Shown: piece by piece, positions 25,774 to 33,250 of the stretch
How the letters are laid out: the number at the start of each line of letters is the position of its first letter
How positions within the stretch are numbered: the first letter of the stretch is position 1
DNA from: Roseateles sp. SL47
Lineage (GTDB): Bacteria > Pseudomonadota > Gammaproteobacteria > Burkholderiales > Burkholderiaceae_C
Assembly: GCF_026625885.1 (NCBI RefSeq)
Contig: NZ_CP113068.1
Coordinates: 3,534,001-3,598,000, forward strand
Direction: 5' to 3'
Length of the DNA: 64,000 nt
Position numbers and translations under genes: made by a program
The notes under the pieces: generated by a model
Database searches by the model: none
Told to the model about the DNA's origin: nothing
Seen by the model: the letters and a program-made list of their open reading frames with translations, nothing else

Positions 25774-27123
25774 ATGAGTGCCCATCCGCTCCAAGTCCTG
25801 GTGGACGAATTTTCCAAGGTCCTGGCGAATGATCCTGGGCCCTTGGACCATCACAGCCACCTCTACGTCCACCACCTTCATGGGGCGGGGGCGGAGGATG
25901 TGATCGTCCTGCTGGAGCGTGCCATTCGCCGCTCGGACGAAGAAGGGCTCTACTACTTCAGTGGCCAGCGCGGCACTGGCAAGAGCACGGAACTCAAACG
26001 CTTGGCCGCGGTGCTGAATGGCACCGACGATACGCGCGCGTACATCGTCGATGCGATGGATTACCTCAGCGACACCCATCCGGTGGATACGGTGACCTTG
26101 TTGCTGGTGATCGCCATCGCCTTTGCCGACCGCTTGAGCCAGCCGGATGCGCTGGGGCAGAGGCCCGAGCCTCCTGGCGGGCTCCTCAAGCGCTTCGCGA
26201 CGTGGCTTCAGTCCGAGGTGGAGATCACAGGCGTGACTGTGGGTGGGGTGCGAGCCGAGTTTCGCAAGCAGCAACAGTCCATTGCCCAGCGTTTGCAGGG
26301 GTTCGATTTGTCCCGACGTGAGCGGGTCATGGCCGAATGTTGCGGCTACATCTCCCAGATGGCCGACGAAGTGCGAACTCACTGGCAGCGAAGCAAGGTC
26401 GTGCTGATTGTTGATTCGCTGGAGCGTTTGCGGGGCGTGGGCAGCGAAGCCAAGGACATGTTTGCGCGCATCGTGCGCATGTTTGACGGTGACCTGAACC
26501 AGCTCCGTGTGCCTGGGGTGCAGATGGTGTATGCCGTCCCTCCCTATCTCCCCTATCTGACCAACGTCAAAGCGTTGGTCCGACTGTTCATGTTGGCCTC
26601 GGTTCGGGTGTATGAAGCACCTTCCACCGGCCGCCGGGTGCCTCGGGGCAGCGGCGTTGCTGCGATGCGAGGTGTGGTGGAGCGCCGGTTTTCGGGATGG
26701 CGAGAAGTGATCTCGGAGGGGGCGCTGGACCGTCTGATCTTGGCCTCGGGCGGGGATATGCGGCAGTTGCTTCGTCGCTTGCTGATCGACACGCTGGATG
26801 CGGCCTACTTCAATCCGGAACGTCTGCCGCTGGCCGCGCACGACGAGATCATCGGCACCGTGATTCGGCGGCATGAGGGTGACTTTGAAAATCTGGTTGT
26901 GCGAGATGAATACGCGTTGTTGAAGCGTATCGGCGACGACAACTCGCTCAGCCTGGGCAGGCGGGATGACCTCTCGGTCGTGGCTCATTTCTTTGATGTC
27001 CGCGCGGTGCTGAACTACCGCAACGGCGAAGACTGGCTGGACCTCAATCCTCTGCTTTGGCCCTTGATCGACGGATGGACCCCGCCGCCGTCGCCCGTCC
27101 ATGAGCCCCAATCCACAGCCTGA
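25774..27123 (+). CDS. Unrecognised P-loop ATPase (STAND/Orc-like) inserted between hom and thrC
   Basis: A 449-aa cytoplasmic protein. Walker A is YYFSGQRGTGKSTELKRL (Lys70) and Walker B KVVLIVDSLERL (Asp214). A later SGGDMRQLLRRLL stretch (about residue 325) looks like a sensor-2/arginine region as in Orc1/Cdc6 and STAND ATPases. No membrane segment or nuclease motif is visible. It overlaps the next gene by 23 nt, implying coupled synthesis and a joint function. Codon use has more T and A at third positions than the flanking hom and thrC, suggesting acquisition. I do not recognise a named family. Possible roles include an NTP-driven switch in a conflict or signalling system. Confidence 0.75.
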   Translation: MSAHPLQVLVDEFSKVLANDPGPLDHHSHLYVHHLHGAGAEDVIVLLERAIRRSDEEGLYYFSGQRGTGKSTELKRLAAVLNGTDDTRAYIVDAMDYLSDTHPVDTVTLLLVIAIAFADRLSQPDALGQRPEPPGGLLKRFATWLQSEVEITGVTVGGVRAEFRKQQQSIAQRLQGFDLSRRERVMAECCGYISQMADEVRTHWQRSKVVLIVDSLERLRGVGSEAKDMFARIVRMFDGDLNQLRVPGVQMVYAVPPYLPYLTNVKALVRLFMLASVRVYEAPSTGRRVPRGSGVAAMRGVVERRFSGWREVISEGALDRLILASGGDMRQLLRRLLIDTLDAAYFNPERLPLAAHDEIIGTVIRRHEGDFENLVVRDEYALLKRIGDDNSLSLGRRDDLSVVAHFFDVRAVLNYRNGEDWLDLNPLLWPLIDGWTPPPSPVHEPQSTA

Positions 27124-28930
27124 AGCTGGCAGTCGGCCGGAGGGGCGGTCTGATGCAGGGCCAGTTCAAGAACGGACACTGGGGCCTGACGCAGGGACGG
27201 GGCCCGTGAGGGACACGGCAAGGGACTGGGCGGCTGACCCGGGCTTTGACCGCGTCTGGCCGCAGCTTGAGCGCCGTCTTGGTCTGCTGCATTCCTTTGG
27301 ATGGGTTGTGGTTTTTGTCCGCGACCCGATTCTGGTGTCGCCATTAAGGGCCCGTGTACAGCAATGGCTGGGCAGCCCTGACGCGATGGCGGAGGTGTCG
27401 CTCCTTCATCCCGAAGGTTTTTCCGCCAGTGCGTTGGAGCGCACCTTTGAATCTGTGGGGCGTCACGGAGTTCGGCTCTGCTGGCTGGAGGCGCATCGGG
27501 GTGATGGCATCCAGCGCTGGGACCAGGAGCGCGTGGAGCTGCTGAGCCGTCTGAACGAAAGACGCGGTTCGCTTGAGGCGACGTTGAAGGGGCCGATGAT
27601 CCTGCTGCTGCCCGAGGACGGTCTGCGTGAGGCGGCCTCCTTCGCACCGGACCTTTGGCATGTGAGAAGCCTGACGGTGACCTTGGCGCTGGATGGGCTG
27701 CGCCCTCAGCACCATGTCCGTGCGTCCGACCTGCATCCATTCATCGTTCACACGATTTTGTATGAGCGGGTGGCCACGCCGCCTACTTCGTCCTGGCTTG
27801 AGCGATGGCGAATGGCGATGAGTTCGCGCCACGCTGAAGGGATGGATCTGTCTGATCCTGCGATATTGGATCTGCAGGTGTTTGACGGTGCTGTTCACGT
27901 TCGTGAGGCCTTGGCCGCCGGGCAAGTGGCGATGGCGCAGGCGACTGCAGAGGCTCTGGTGCGCTTGGCGAGCGCACGGTCCGCTTCCGGCGACCATGGT
28001 CAAAGCATCGGGGCCCTGTGGGAACTGACGTTTGCATATCTGGCTCGAGCGGATGTCCATTTGGTTCGGCGGCAGGCGCCGATGGCCATCGCGGATTACG
28101 ATTCCGCTGTGGATGTCGCAACCAGCCTCCGGGCGCAGGACCCCAATAACGCCTTGAACCAAGTACTTGGCGCCACGGCGAAGGACGCACAGTGGTTCGC
28201 CTTGGCGACATTGGACGATTGGGGTCGCGCTGAAGCTGTGCTTCGAGACTTGCTGGACCAGCGCAGACGCGGCTTCGCGCCGGGCGGCTTCATTGAGTTG
28301 ATGTCCATTGCCATGACCTTGATGGCATGGGGGCATGTGCGCGCCGTTCGTGGCTCATTGAGCGATGCCTTGTGCGCGTTTGATGAAGCTCATGAGAGCG
28401 CGCTCAAGGCATTGGATGATCAGGTGGACACGCATCGAGCTCGCCTGCTGCTGGGTCTTTCGTCGCTAGGGCTGGCCCAGATCCACCTGCTTCAAGGGGA
28501 TCTTGCTTTGGCTCTGCCCAAGATGGCGGACGCCATTGAGCAAATCCGATCGGCGGCTGCGTTGGGTATTTGGGAGCACGACGCCCAAGCCAACTGGGTC
28601 ACTTACACACTCTCCACCGCCCGATTCCTCCACCAAGCCCATCTCCGATCCGCCGATGAGGCTGTCCAACTCGCTGTACAGTTGTCAGCCCGGTTGGTTG
28701 AACAGGAGCAGCGCTCCCCGCGAGCCTTGCTGCTTCGCTGGCGGTGTTTGACCATGGCGAAGACCGTCTCGCCCACTCCAGAAATCGAGCAGGAGATGTC
28801 TGGCCTCAAAATGGAGTGGTCCGCTCGGTTTCCAGAGCTTCCTGCTTCTCCCGATCAGGCGGACTTTTTGTCATCTGGCGTGCCTGTTCCGGCCCTCCCT
28901 CATCCCTCTACTGGACTGTCCGATTCGTGA
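27101..28930 (+). CDS. Unrecognised helical-repeat (TPR-like) partner of the upstream ATPase
   Basis: A 609-aa protein. After a disordered 40-residue start comes an alpha/beta region (about residues 60-210) with alternating hydrophobic strands such as FGWVVVFVRDPILVS, GVRLCWLEAHRG and GPMILLLPEDG. It resembles an ATPase-like fold without a P-loop. The C-terminal 350 residues are Ala/Leu-rich helices in TPR-like pairs (AIADYDSAVDVATSL, LSDALCAFDEAHESAL, GDLALALPKMADAIEQI). It is coupled to the ATPase by a 23-nt overlap, and its stop overlaps the thrC GTG start. A sensor or scaffold role is inference. Base use differs from thrC. Confidence 0.7.
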   Translation: MSPNPQPEAGSRPEGRSDAGPVQERTLGPDAGTGPVRDTARDWAADPGFDRVWPQLERRLGLLHSFGWVVVFVRDPILVSPLRARVQQWLGSPDAMAEVSLLHPEGFSASALERTFESVGRHGVRLCWLEAHRGDGIQRWDQERVELLSRLNERRGSLEATLKGPMILLLPEDGLREAASFAPDLWHVRSLTVTLALDGLRPQHHVRASDLHPFIVHTILYERVATPPTSSWLERWRMAMSSRHAEGMDLSDPAILDLQVFDGAVHVREALAAGQVAMAQATAEALVRLASARSASGDHGQSIGALWELTFAYLARADVHLVRRQAPMAIADYDSAVDVATSLRAQDPNNALNQVLGATAKDAQWFALATLDDWGRAEAVLRDLLDQRRRGFAPGGFIELMSIAMTLMAWGHVRAVRGSLSDALCAFDEAHESALKALDDQVDTHRARLLLGLSSLGLAQIHLLQGDLALALPKMADAIEQIRSAAALGIWEHDAQANWVTYTLSTARFLHQAHLRSADEAVQLAVQLSARLVEQEQRSPRALLLRWRCLTMAKTVSPTPEIEQEMSGLKMEWSARFPELPASPDQADFLSSGVPVPALPHPSTGLSDS

Positions 28931-30336
28931 AGTACATCAGCACCCGCGGCGACCACGCCGAACGCCACTTCTGCGACATCCTGCTGGAAGGCCTGGCCCC
29001 TGACGGCGGGCTGTACCTGCCGGTGCGTTATCCGCAGGTGGACGTCACCACGCTGGCCCGCTGGCGCGGCTTGTCCTATGCGGACCTGGCGGTGGAGATC
29101 CTGTCGCTCTACATCGACGACATCCCCGCCGACGATCTGCAGGCCCTGGTACGCCGCACCTACACCGAAGCGGTCTTCGGCACGCCCCAGATCACGCCGC
29201 TGAAGCCGCTGGAAGAGAACCTGGCCCTGGTGGCCCTGTCCAACGGGCCCACGCTGGCCTTCAAGGACATGGCCATGCAGTTGCTGGGGCAGCTGTTTGA
29301 GTACGAACTCGGCCGCCGCAGTGAAACCCTCAACATCCTGGGCGCCACGTCCGGCGACACCGGCAGCGCGGCGGAATACGCCATGCGCGGCAAGGCCGGC
29401 ATCCAGGTGTTCATGCTCAGCCCCCATGGCCGCATGAGCCCCTTCCAGCAGGCCCAGATGTTCAGCCTGCAGGACGCCAACATCCACAACCTCGCGCTGC
29501 AGGGGGTGTTCGACGACTGCCAGGACATCGTCAAGGCCGTCTCCAACGACCTGGACTTCAAGCGCCGCTATCGCATTGGCACCGTCAATTCCATCAATTG
29601 GGCGCGTCTGCTGGCCCAGGTGGTGTATTATTTTGCCGCCTATTTCCAGGCTACGTCCGGCAATGACCAGCGGGTGAGTGTCACCGTGCCGTCAGGCAAC
29701 TTCGGCAATGTCTGCGCCGGGCATGTCGCCCGCATGATGGGCCTGCCGATCGAGCGTCTGGTCGTGGCCACCAACGAAAACGACGTGCTGGACGAGTTTT
29801 TCCGGACTGGCGTCTATCGTCCGCGTGGCGCCGCCCAGACGCTGGAAACCTCCAGCCCGTCCATGGACATTTCCAAGGCCAGCAACTTTGAGCGTTTTGT
29901 GTTCGACCTGCTGGATCGCGACGGCACCCGGGTGCGCCAGCTCTTCGGCGAGCAGCTCTCCACCCAGGGCTTCTTCGCGCTCACCGAGCAGGAACGCGCG
30001 CGCATGTCCGAGCGCTTTGGTTTCAGCTCCGGCCGCAGCACCCATGCGGACCGCGTGGCCACCATCCGTCTGTGCCATCAACGCTATGGTCAGGTGATCG
30101 ACACCCACACCGCCGACGGCCTGAAGGTCGCACTGGAACAGCGTCAGCCCGGGGTGCCGATGCTGGTGCTGGAAACCGCCTTGCCCGCCAAATTCGCCGC
30201 CACCATCGAGGAGGCCCTCGGTCTGGTGCCGCCCCGGCCTGCGGCCCTGGCCGATCTGGAAAGCCGGCCCAAGCGGGTGCAGGTGATGCCGGTCTCGGTG
30301 GAGCTGGTCAAGCAGTTCATCGCCACCCATGTCTGA
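28927..30336 (+). CDS. thrC: Threonine synthase
   Basis: A 469-aa PLP enzyme converting O-phosphohomoserine to threonine. It begins with KYISTRGDHAERHFCDILLE, binds PLP through Lys113 in SNGPTLAFKDMAMQLL, and shows ILGATSGDTGSAAEYAM, SINWARLLAQVVYYF and VPSGNFGNVCAGHVA. The GTG at 28927 overlaps the previous stop as GTGA and is the only start giving the family N-terminus; the open frame extends upstream without similarity. So thrC is now translationally coupled to the unrelated TPR-like gene. Its 3' end overlaps moeA by 8 nt. Confidence 0.94.
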   Translation: MKYISTRGDHAERHFCDILLEGLAPDGGLYLPVRYPQVDVTTLARWRGLSYADLAVEILSLYIDDIPADDLQALVRRTYTEAVFGTPQITPLKPLEENLALVALSNGPTLAFKDMAMQLLGQLFEYELGRRSETLNILGATSGDTGSAAEYAMRGKAGIQVFMLSPHGRMSPFQQAQMFSLQDANIHNLALQGVFDDCQDIVKAVSNDLDFKRRYRIGTVNSINWARLLAQVVYYFAAYFQATSGNDQRVSVTVPSGNFGNVCAGHVARMMGLPIERLVVATNENDVLDEFFRTGVYRPRGAAQTLETSSPSMDISKASNFERFVFDLLDRDGTRVRQLFGEQLSTQGFFALTEQERARMSERFGFSSGRSTHADRVATIRLCHQRYGQVIDTHTADGLKVALEQRQPGVPMLVLETALPAKFAATIEEALGLVPPRPAALADLESRPKRVQVMPVSVELVKQFIATHV

Positions 30337-31702
30337 GTCTTCGAAGTCAACCGCCGCAACCGGCGCAACCGGCGGATCGTCCGCTGTCACCCCCAGCGCG
30401 ACCGCCACACCAGTGCGCGCCCCCATGCTGCCGATGGAGCAGGCGCTGGAGCGTCTGCTGGCGCAGGTGCAGCCGTTGGGCATCACCGAGTCCGTCAGCA
30501 CCCCGCTGGCCCTGGGGCGCATCCTGGCGCAGGATCTGGTGTCCCCGCTGGACGTGCCCCCTTATGACAACAGCGCCATGGACGGCTATGCCGTCCGGAT
30601 GGCGGCGCTGACCGCTGGATCGGCGAGCGACTCCAATACAGGCACCGGCGAACCGGGCAGTGAGCCGACCGCGCTGCTGCCTGTGGCGCAACGCGTGCCG
30701 GCCGGCTCCGTGCCGACGCCGCTGCAGCCCGGCACGGCCGCACGCATCTTCACCGGCGCCACGGTGCCCGAAGGCGCGGACACCATCCTCATGCAGGAAC
30801 AGTGTGAAGCCGTGGCCGACCCCTCGGGGGGGCTCGGCCAGGTGCGGGTGCCGCTGAACGTTCCGCAGGGGCAGCACATTCGTCGCCGTGGGGAAGACCT
30901 GCGCCGCGGCGAGACGGTGCTGACGACTGGGGTGCGTCTGAACGCCGCCGCACTGGGACTGGCGGCCACGGCCGGCGCCGCCGAGTTGACGGTGGCCCGC
31001 CGCCCGCGTGTGGCGCTGTTCTCGACCGGCGACGAGCTGGTGTTGCCGGGCCAGCCGCTGGGCCCGGGCCAGATCTACAACTCCAACCGCACCACCTTGC
31101 ATGCCTTGCTGCTGGCGCTGGGCTGCGAGGTGAGAGACCTGGGCATCGTGCCGGACACGCTGGACGCCACCCGGGCCGCGCTGCGGGATGCCGCCCGTGA
31201 CAGTGATCTGATCCTCAGCTCCGGCGGTGTATCGGTCGGCGAAGAGGATCATCTCAAGCCCGCGCTGGAGAGGGAAGGGCGGCTCGATCTTTGGCAGATT
31301 GCCATCAAGCCGGGCAAGCCGCTGGCATTTGGTGAGGTGCATCACCCGGACGCGCCGCAAGGCCGCACCTGGTACATGGGGCTGCCCGGCAACCCTGTGT
31401 CCAGCTTCGTCACCTTCCTGTTGTTTGTCCGTCCGGTGCTGTTGCGCCTGCAAGGCGCCACGCAATGGGCGCCGCGCGGCTATCAGCTGCCGGCCGAGTT
31501 CACCTGGACCAAGGCGGACAAGCGTCGCGAATTCCTGCGGGGGCGGGTCACCGACCAAGGTGGTCTCGCCCTGTTTGGCAACCAGAGCTCCGGCGTGATG
31601 AGTTCCGCCGCCTGGGCGGATGGGCTGATCGAGTTGCCGCCCGGCGCGACGGTGGCGCCCGGCCAGTTGCTGCGATTCCTGCCGTTCAACGATCTGTTCT
31701 GA
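30329..31702 (+). CDS. moeA: Molybdopterin molybdotransferase MoeA
   Basis: A 457-aa enzyme inserting molybdate into adenylylated molybdopterin. Conserved PPYDNSAMDGYAVR, ARIFTGATVPEGADTILMQE, FSTGDELVLPGQPLGPGQIYNSN-type segments, SSGGVSVGEEDH and GLPGNPVSSFVTF appear in order, followed by the C-terminal domain IV. The N-terminus has about 35 extra low-complexity residues with an AATGATGG repeat, so ATG codons at 30425 or 30434 are alternative starts. It is in a thrC-moeA-moaD run with overlapping or close spacing. Confidence 0.93.
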   Translation: MSESSKSTAATGATGGSSAVTPSATATPVRAPMLPMEQALERLLAQVQPLGITESVSTPLALGRILAQDLVSPLDVPPYDNSAMDGYAVRMAALTAGSASDSNTGTGEPGSEPTALLPVAQRVPAGSVPTPLQPGTAARIFTGATVPEGADTILMQEQCEAVADPSGGLGQVRVPLNVPQGQHIRRRGEDLRRGETVLTTGVRLNAAALGLAATAGAAELTVARRPRVALFSTGDELVLPGQPLGPGQIYNSNRTTLHALLLALGCEVRDLGIVPDTLDATRAALRDAARDSDLILSSGGVSVGEEDHLKPALEREGRLDLWQIAIKPGKPLAFGEVHHPDAPQGRTWYMGLPGNPVSSFVTFLLFVRPVLLRLQGATQWAPRGYQLPAEFTWTKADKRREFLRGRVTDQGGLALFGNQSSGVMSSAAWADGLIELPPGATVAPGQLLRFLPFNDLF

Positions 31703-31707
31703 GCGCC

Positions 31708-31959
31708 ATGACCATCACCGTGCGTTACTTTGCCTCGCTGCGCGAGGCCCTTGGCCCGCAGGAGCAGGTGGCCCATCAGCCGGGTCTGACCTTGGGGGCG
31801 CTGCGGGATGCCCTGATCGCCAGCGACGAGGCCCATGCGGCGGCACTGGCCCGTGGGCGTGCCGTGCGCTGCGCGCTGAATCAGGTGATGAGCCGGGAAG
31901 ATGCCTTGGTGCCCGATGGCGCCGAGGTGGCGTTTTTCCCGCCCGTGACGGGCGGTTGA
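31708..31959 (+). CDS. moaD: Molybdopterin synthase sulfur carrier subunit MoaD
   Basis: An 83-aa ubiquitin-like protein with MTITVRYFASLREALG at the start and the C-terminal VAFFPPVTGG tail, whose terminal Gly-Gly is adenylated and thiocarboxylated. It donates sulfur for the dithiolene of molybdopterin together with MoaE. The gene lies 5 bp after moeA. moaE usually follows moaD, but here the operon ends and a different unit begins after about 390 bp. Start and frame are clear. Confidence 0.92.
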   Translation: MTITVRYFASLREALGPQEQVAHQPGLTLGALRDALIASDEAHAAALARGRAVRCALNQVMSREDALVPDGAEVAFFPPVTGG

Positions 31960-32232
31960 GCCTTCAGCGCCAGCGCGTGGATCTTCAGCACTGGCTGAGG
32001 ACACGTCGACCGCCGTAGGTGGAGGAGCGGGTGTGCGCGACATCTCGACCCAGCCGATCCGGCCCCCGTTGCCAGACCGCTCGGACCGCCCGGACGATTT
32101 GTCTTCTATGGACATGATGCTTCGCCTGTGGTTGCTCAGACCCACGGTGGCCAACGCGGGAGTGTAGGCGCCGGTGGTGGGCGTATGTCGCCCCGAGGAT
32201 TGAGGAGTTCACTACGTCCTGTGCGAATCGTG

Positions 32233-32250
32233 AATGATACCGGTACCAAT
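32233..32250 (+). promoter_or_regulatory. LacI/GntR-type operator 1
   Basis: AATGATACCGGTACCAAT is an 18-bp imperfect palindrome with a central CG, the form bound by LacI-family repressors such as the gluconate repressor GntR. Centre-to-centre distance to operator 2 is 53 bp, about five helical turns, permitting looping. Confidence 0.6.
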
Positions 32251-32285
32251 GTGTACGCAGCCTCTTGATAATGCCGCTTCGCGGG

Positions 32286-32303
32286 ATTGGTATCGCTACC
32301 AAT
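32286..32303 (+). promoter_or_regulatory. LacI/GntR-type operator 2
   Basis: ATTGGTATCGCTACCAAT has perfect 7-bp arms ATTGGTA/TACCAAT around a central CG pair. It shares the half-site ATTGGTA with operator 1 and lies 47 bp before the first gene of the operon. Confidence 0.65.
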
Positions 32304-32349
32304 GCCGTACTGGCCGCCACACCGCCAGCCCATTTCGGAGCAAGCCGTC

Positions 32350-33060
32350 ATGACATCCAAGTTCACTTCCTCGCGCCGCACCCTGCTGCTGGCGTCCGCT
32401 GCCGCCGTGCCCATCGTGGCCATGCCGCTGGGTCAACCCAAAGCCGAAGGGCTGGAAGGGGTGGAGCTGCAGCGTTACCAGCCGGTGTTTTTCACCCCGG
32501 CCGAATGGACCTTCGTGATGGCGGCCTGCGACCGCTTCATTCCTGCCGAGGGGCGCGGCCCCGGGGCGCTGGAAACCAACGTGCCGGTGTTCATCGACCA
32601 GCAATTGCGCGAAGGTCTGGGCAACGACATCTATCTGCAGGGCCCTCACAAGCCCGATGCCCCCGCCACGCTGGGATTCCAGTTGCCGTACGCGCCGCAG
32701 GACACCTACCGCATCGGCATCAAGCTGGCCCAGCAGGCCTGCCAGAAGCAGCATGGCAAGCCGTTTGAGCAGCTGTCCGACAAGGACAAGGACGCCTTCC
32801 TGACCGCGCTGCAAAAAAACACCGTGGACTTCGCTGCGCTGGGCGAGCCGACCCTGAAGGCCTCGCAGTTCTTCGGCCAGTTCCTGGGCGACACCAAGAA
32901 CGGCTATCTGGCCGACCCGAAGTACGGTGGCAACAAGGACATGAAGGCCTGGGTCGCCATTGGTTTCCCCGGCGCCCGCGCGGCCTATACCGAGTGGGTG
33001 GACCAGCACAACCGCAAGTACCCGCTGGGACCGGTGAGCCTCAGCGGCAAACGCGCCTGA
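32350..33060 (+). CDS. Gluconate 2-dehydrogenase subunit 3 (gamma)
   Basis: A 236-aa exported small subunit of the membrane-bound sugar-acid dehydrogenase. The N-terminus SSRRTLLLASAAAVPIVA is a twin-arginine signal, and the mature part has FTPAEWTFVMAACDRFIPAE, typical of this family. The small subunit is thought to carry the folded flavoprotein partner through the Tat system. The ATG at 32350 follows GGAGCAAG. It is the first gene of an operon with the FAD subunit and a triheme cytochrome c. Oxidation of gluconate to 2-ketogluconate in the periplasm feeds electrons to ubiquinone. Related 2-keto-gluconate or sorbitol dehydrogenases share this architecture. Confidence 0.88.
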   Translation: MTSKFTSSRRTLLLASAAAVPIVAMPLGQPKAEGLEGVELQRYQPVFFTPAEWTFVMAACDRFIPAEGRGPGALETNVPVFIDQQLREGLGNDIYLQGPHKPDAPATLGFQLPYAPQDTYRIGIKLAQQACQKQHGKPFEQLSDKDKDAFLTALQKNTVDFAALGEPTLKASQFFGQFLGDTKNGYLADPKYGGNKDMKAWVAIGFPGARAAYTEWVDQHNRKYPLGPVSLSGKRA

Positions 33061-33250
33061 ACGCTCGCCCGCGCAGGCGCCGCAGGCGGCCGCCCGCGCT
33101 TTCCGGGCGATGAGCTGACTGGCGTCCCAGCAGCCTTTGCCCACCCACCGTTCTGCCTCTTGCATGCCGGAGTGCCGCCGCACCCGCAGGGAGAGGCGCC
33201 CGCCCCGCAGCTCCCTGAGTGGAGGCCGGGGCCACCGCAGGAAACATGTC

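Larger units (their letters stand above)
31960..32349 (+). promoter_or_regulatory. Leader and control region of the gluconate dehydrogenase operon
   Basis: The first 260 bp hold no gene I can support; minus-strand frames there look random. The last 120 bp become AT-richer and contain two operator-like palindromes (32233-32250 and 32286-32303), so the promoter for the downstream operon lies here. The exact -10/-35 was not identified. A GGAGCAAG ribosome-binding site lies before 32350. Confidence 0.55.
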
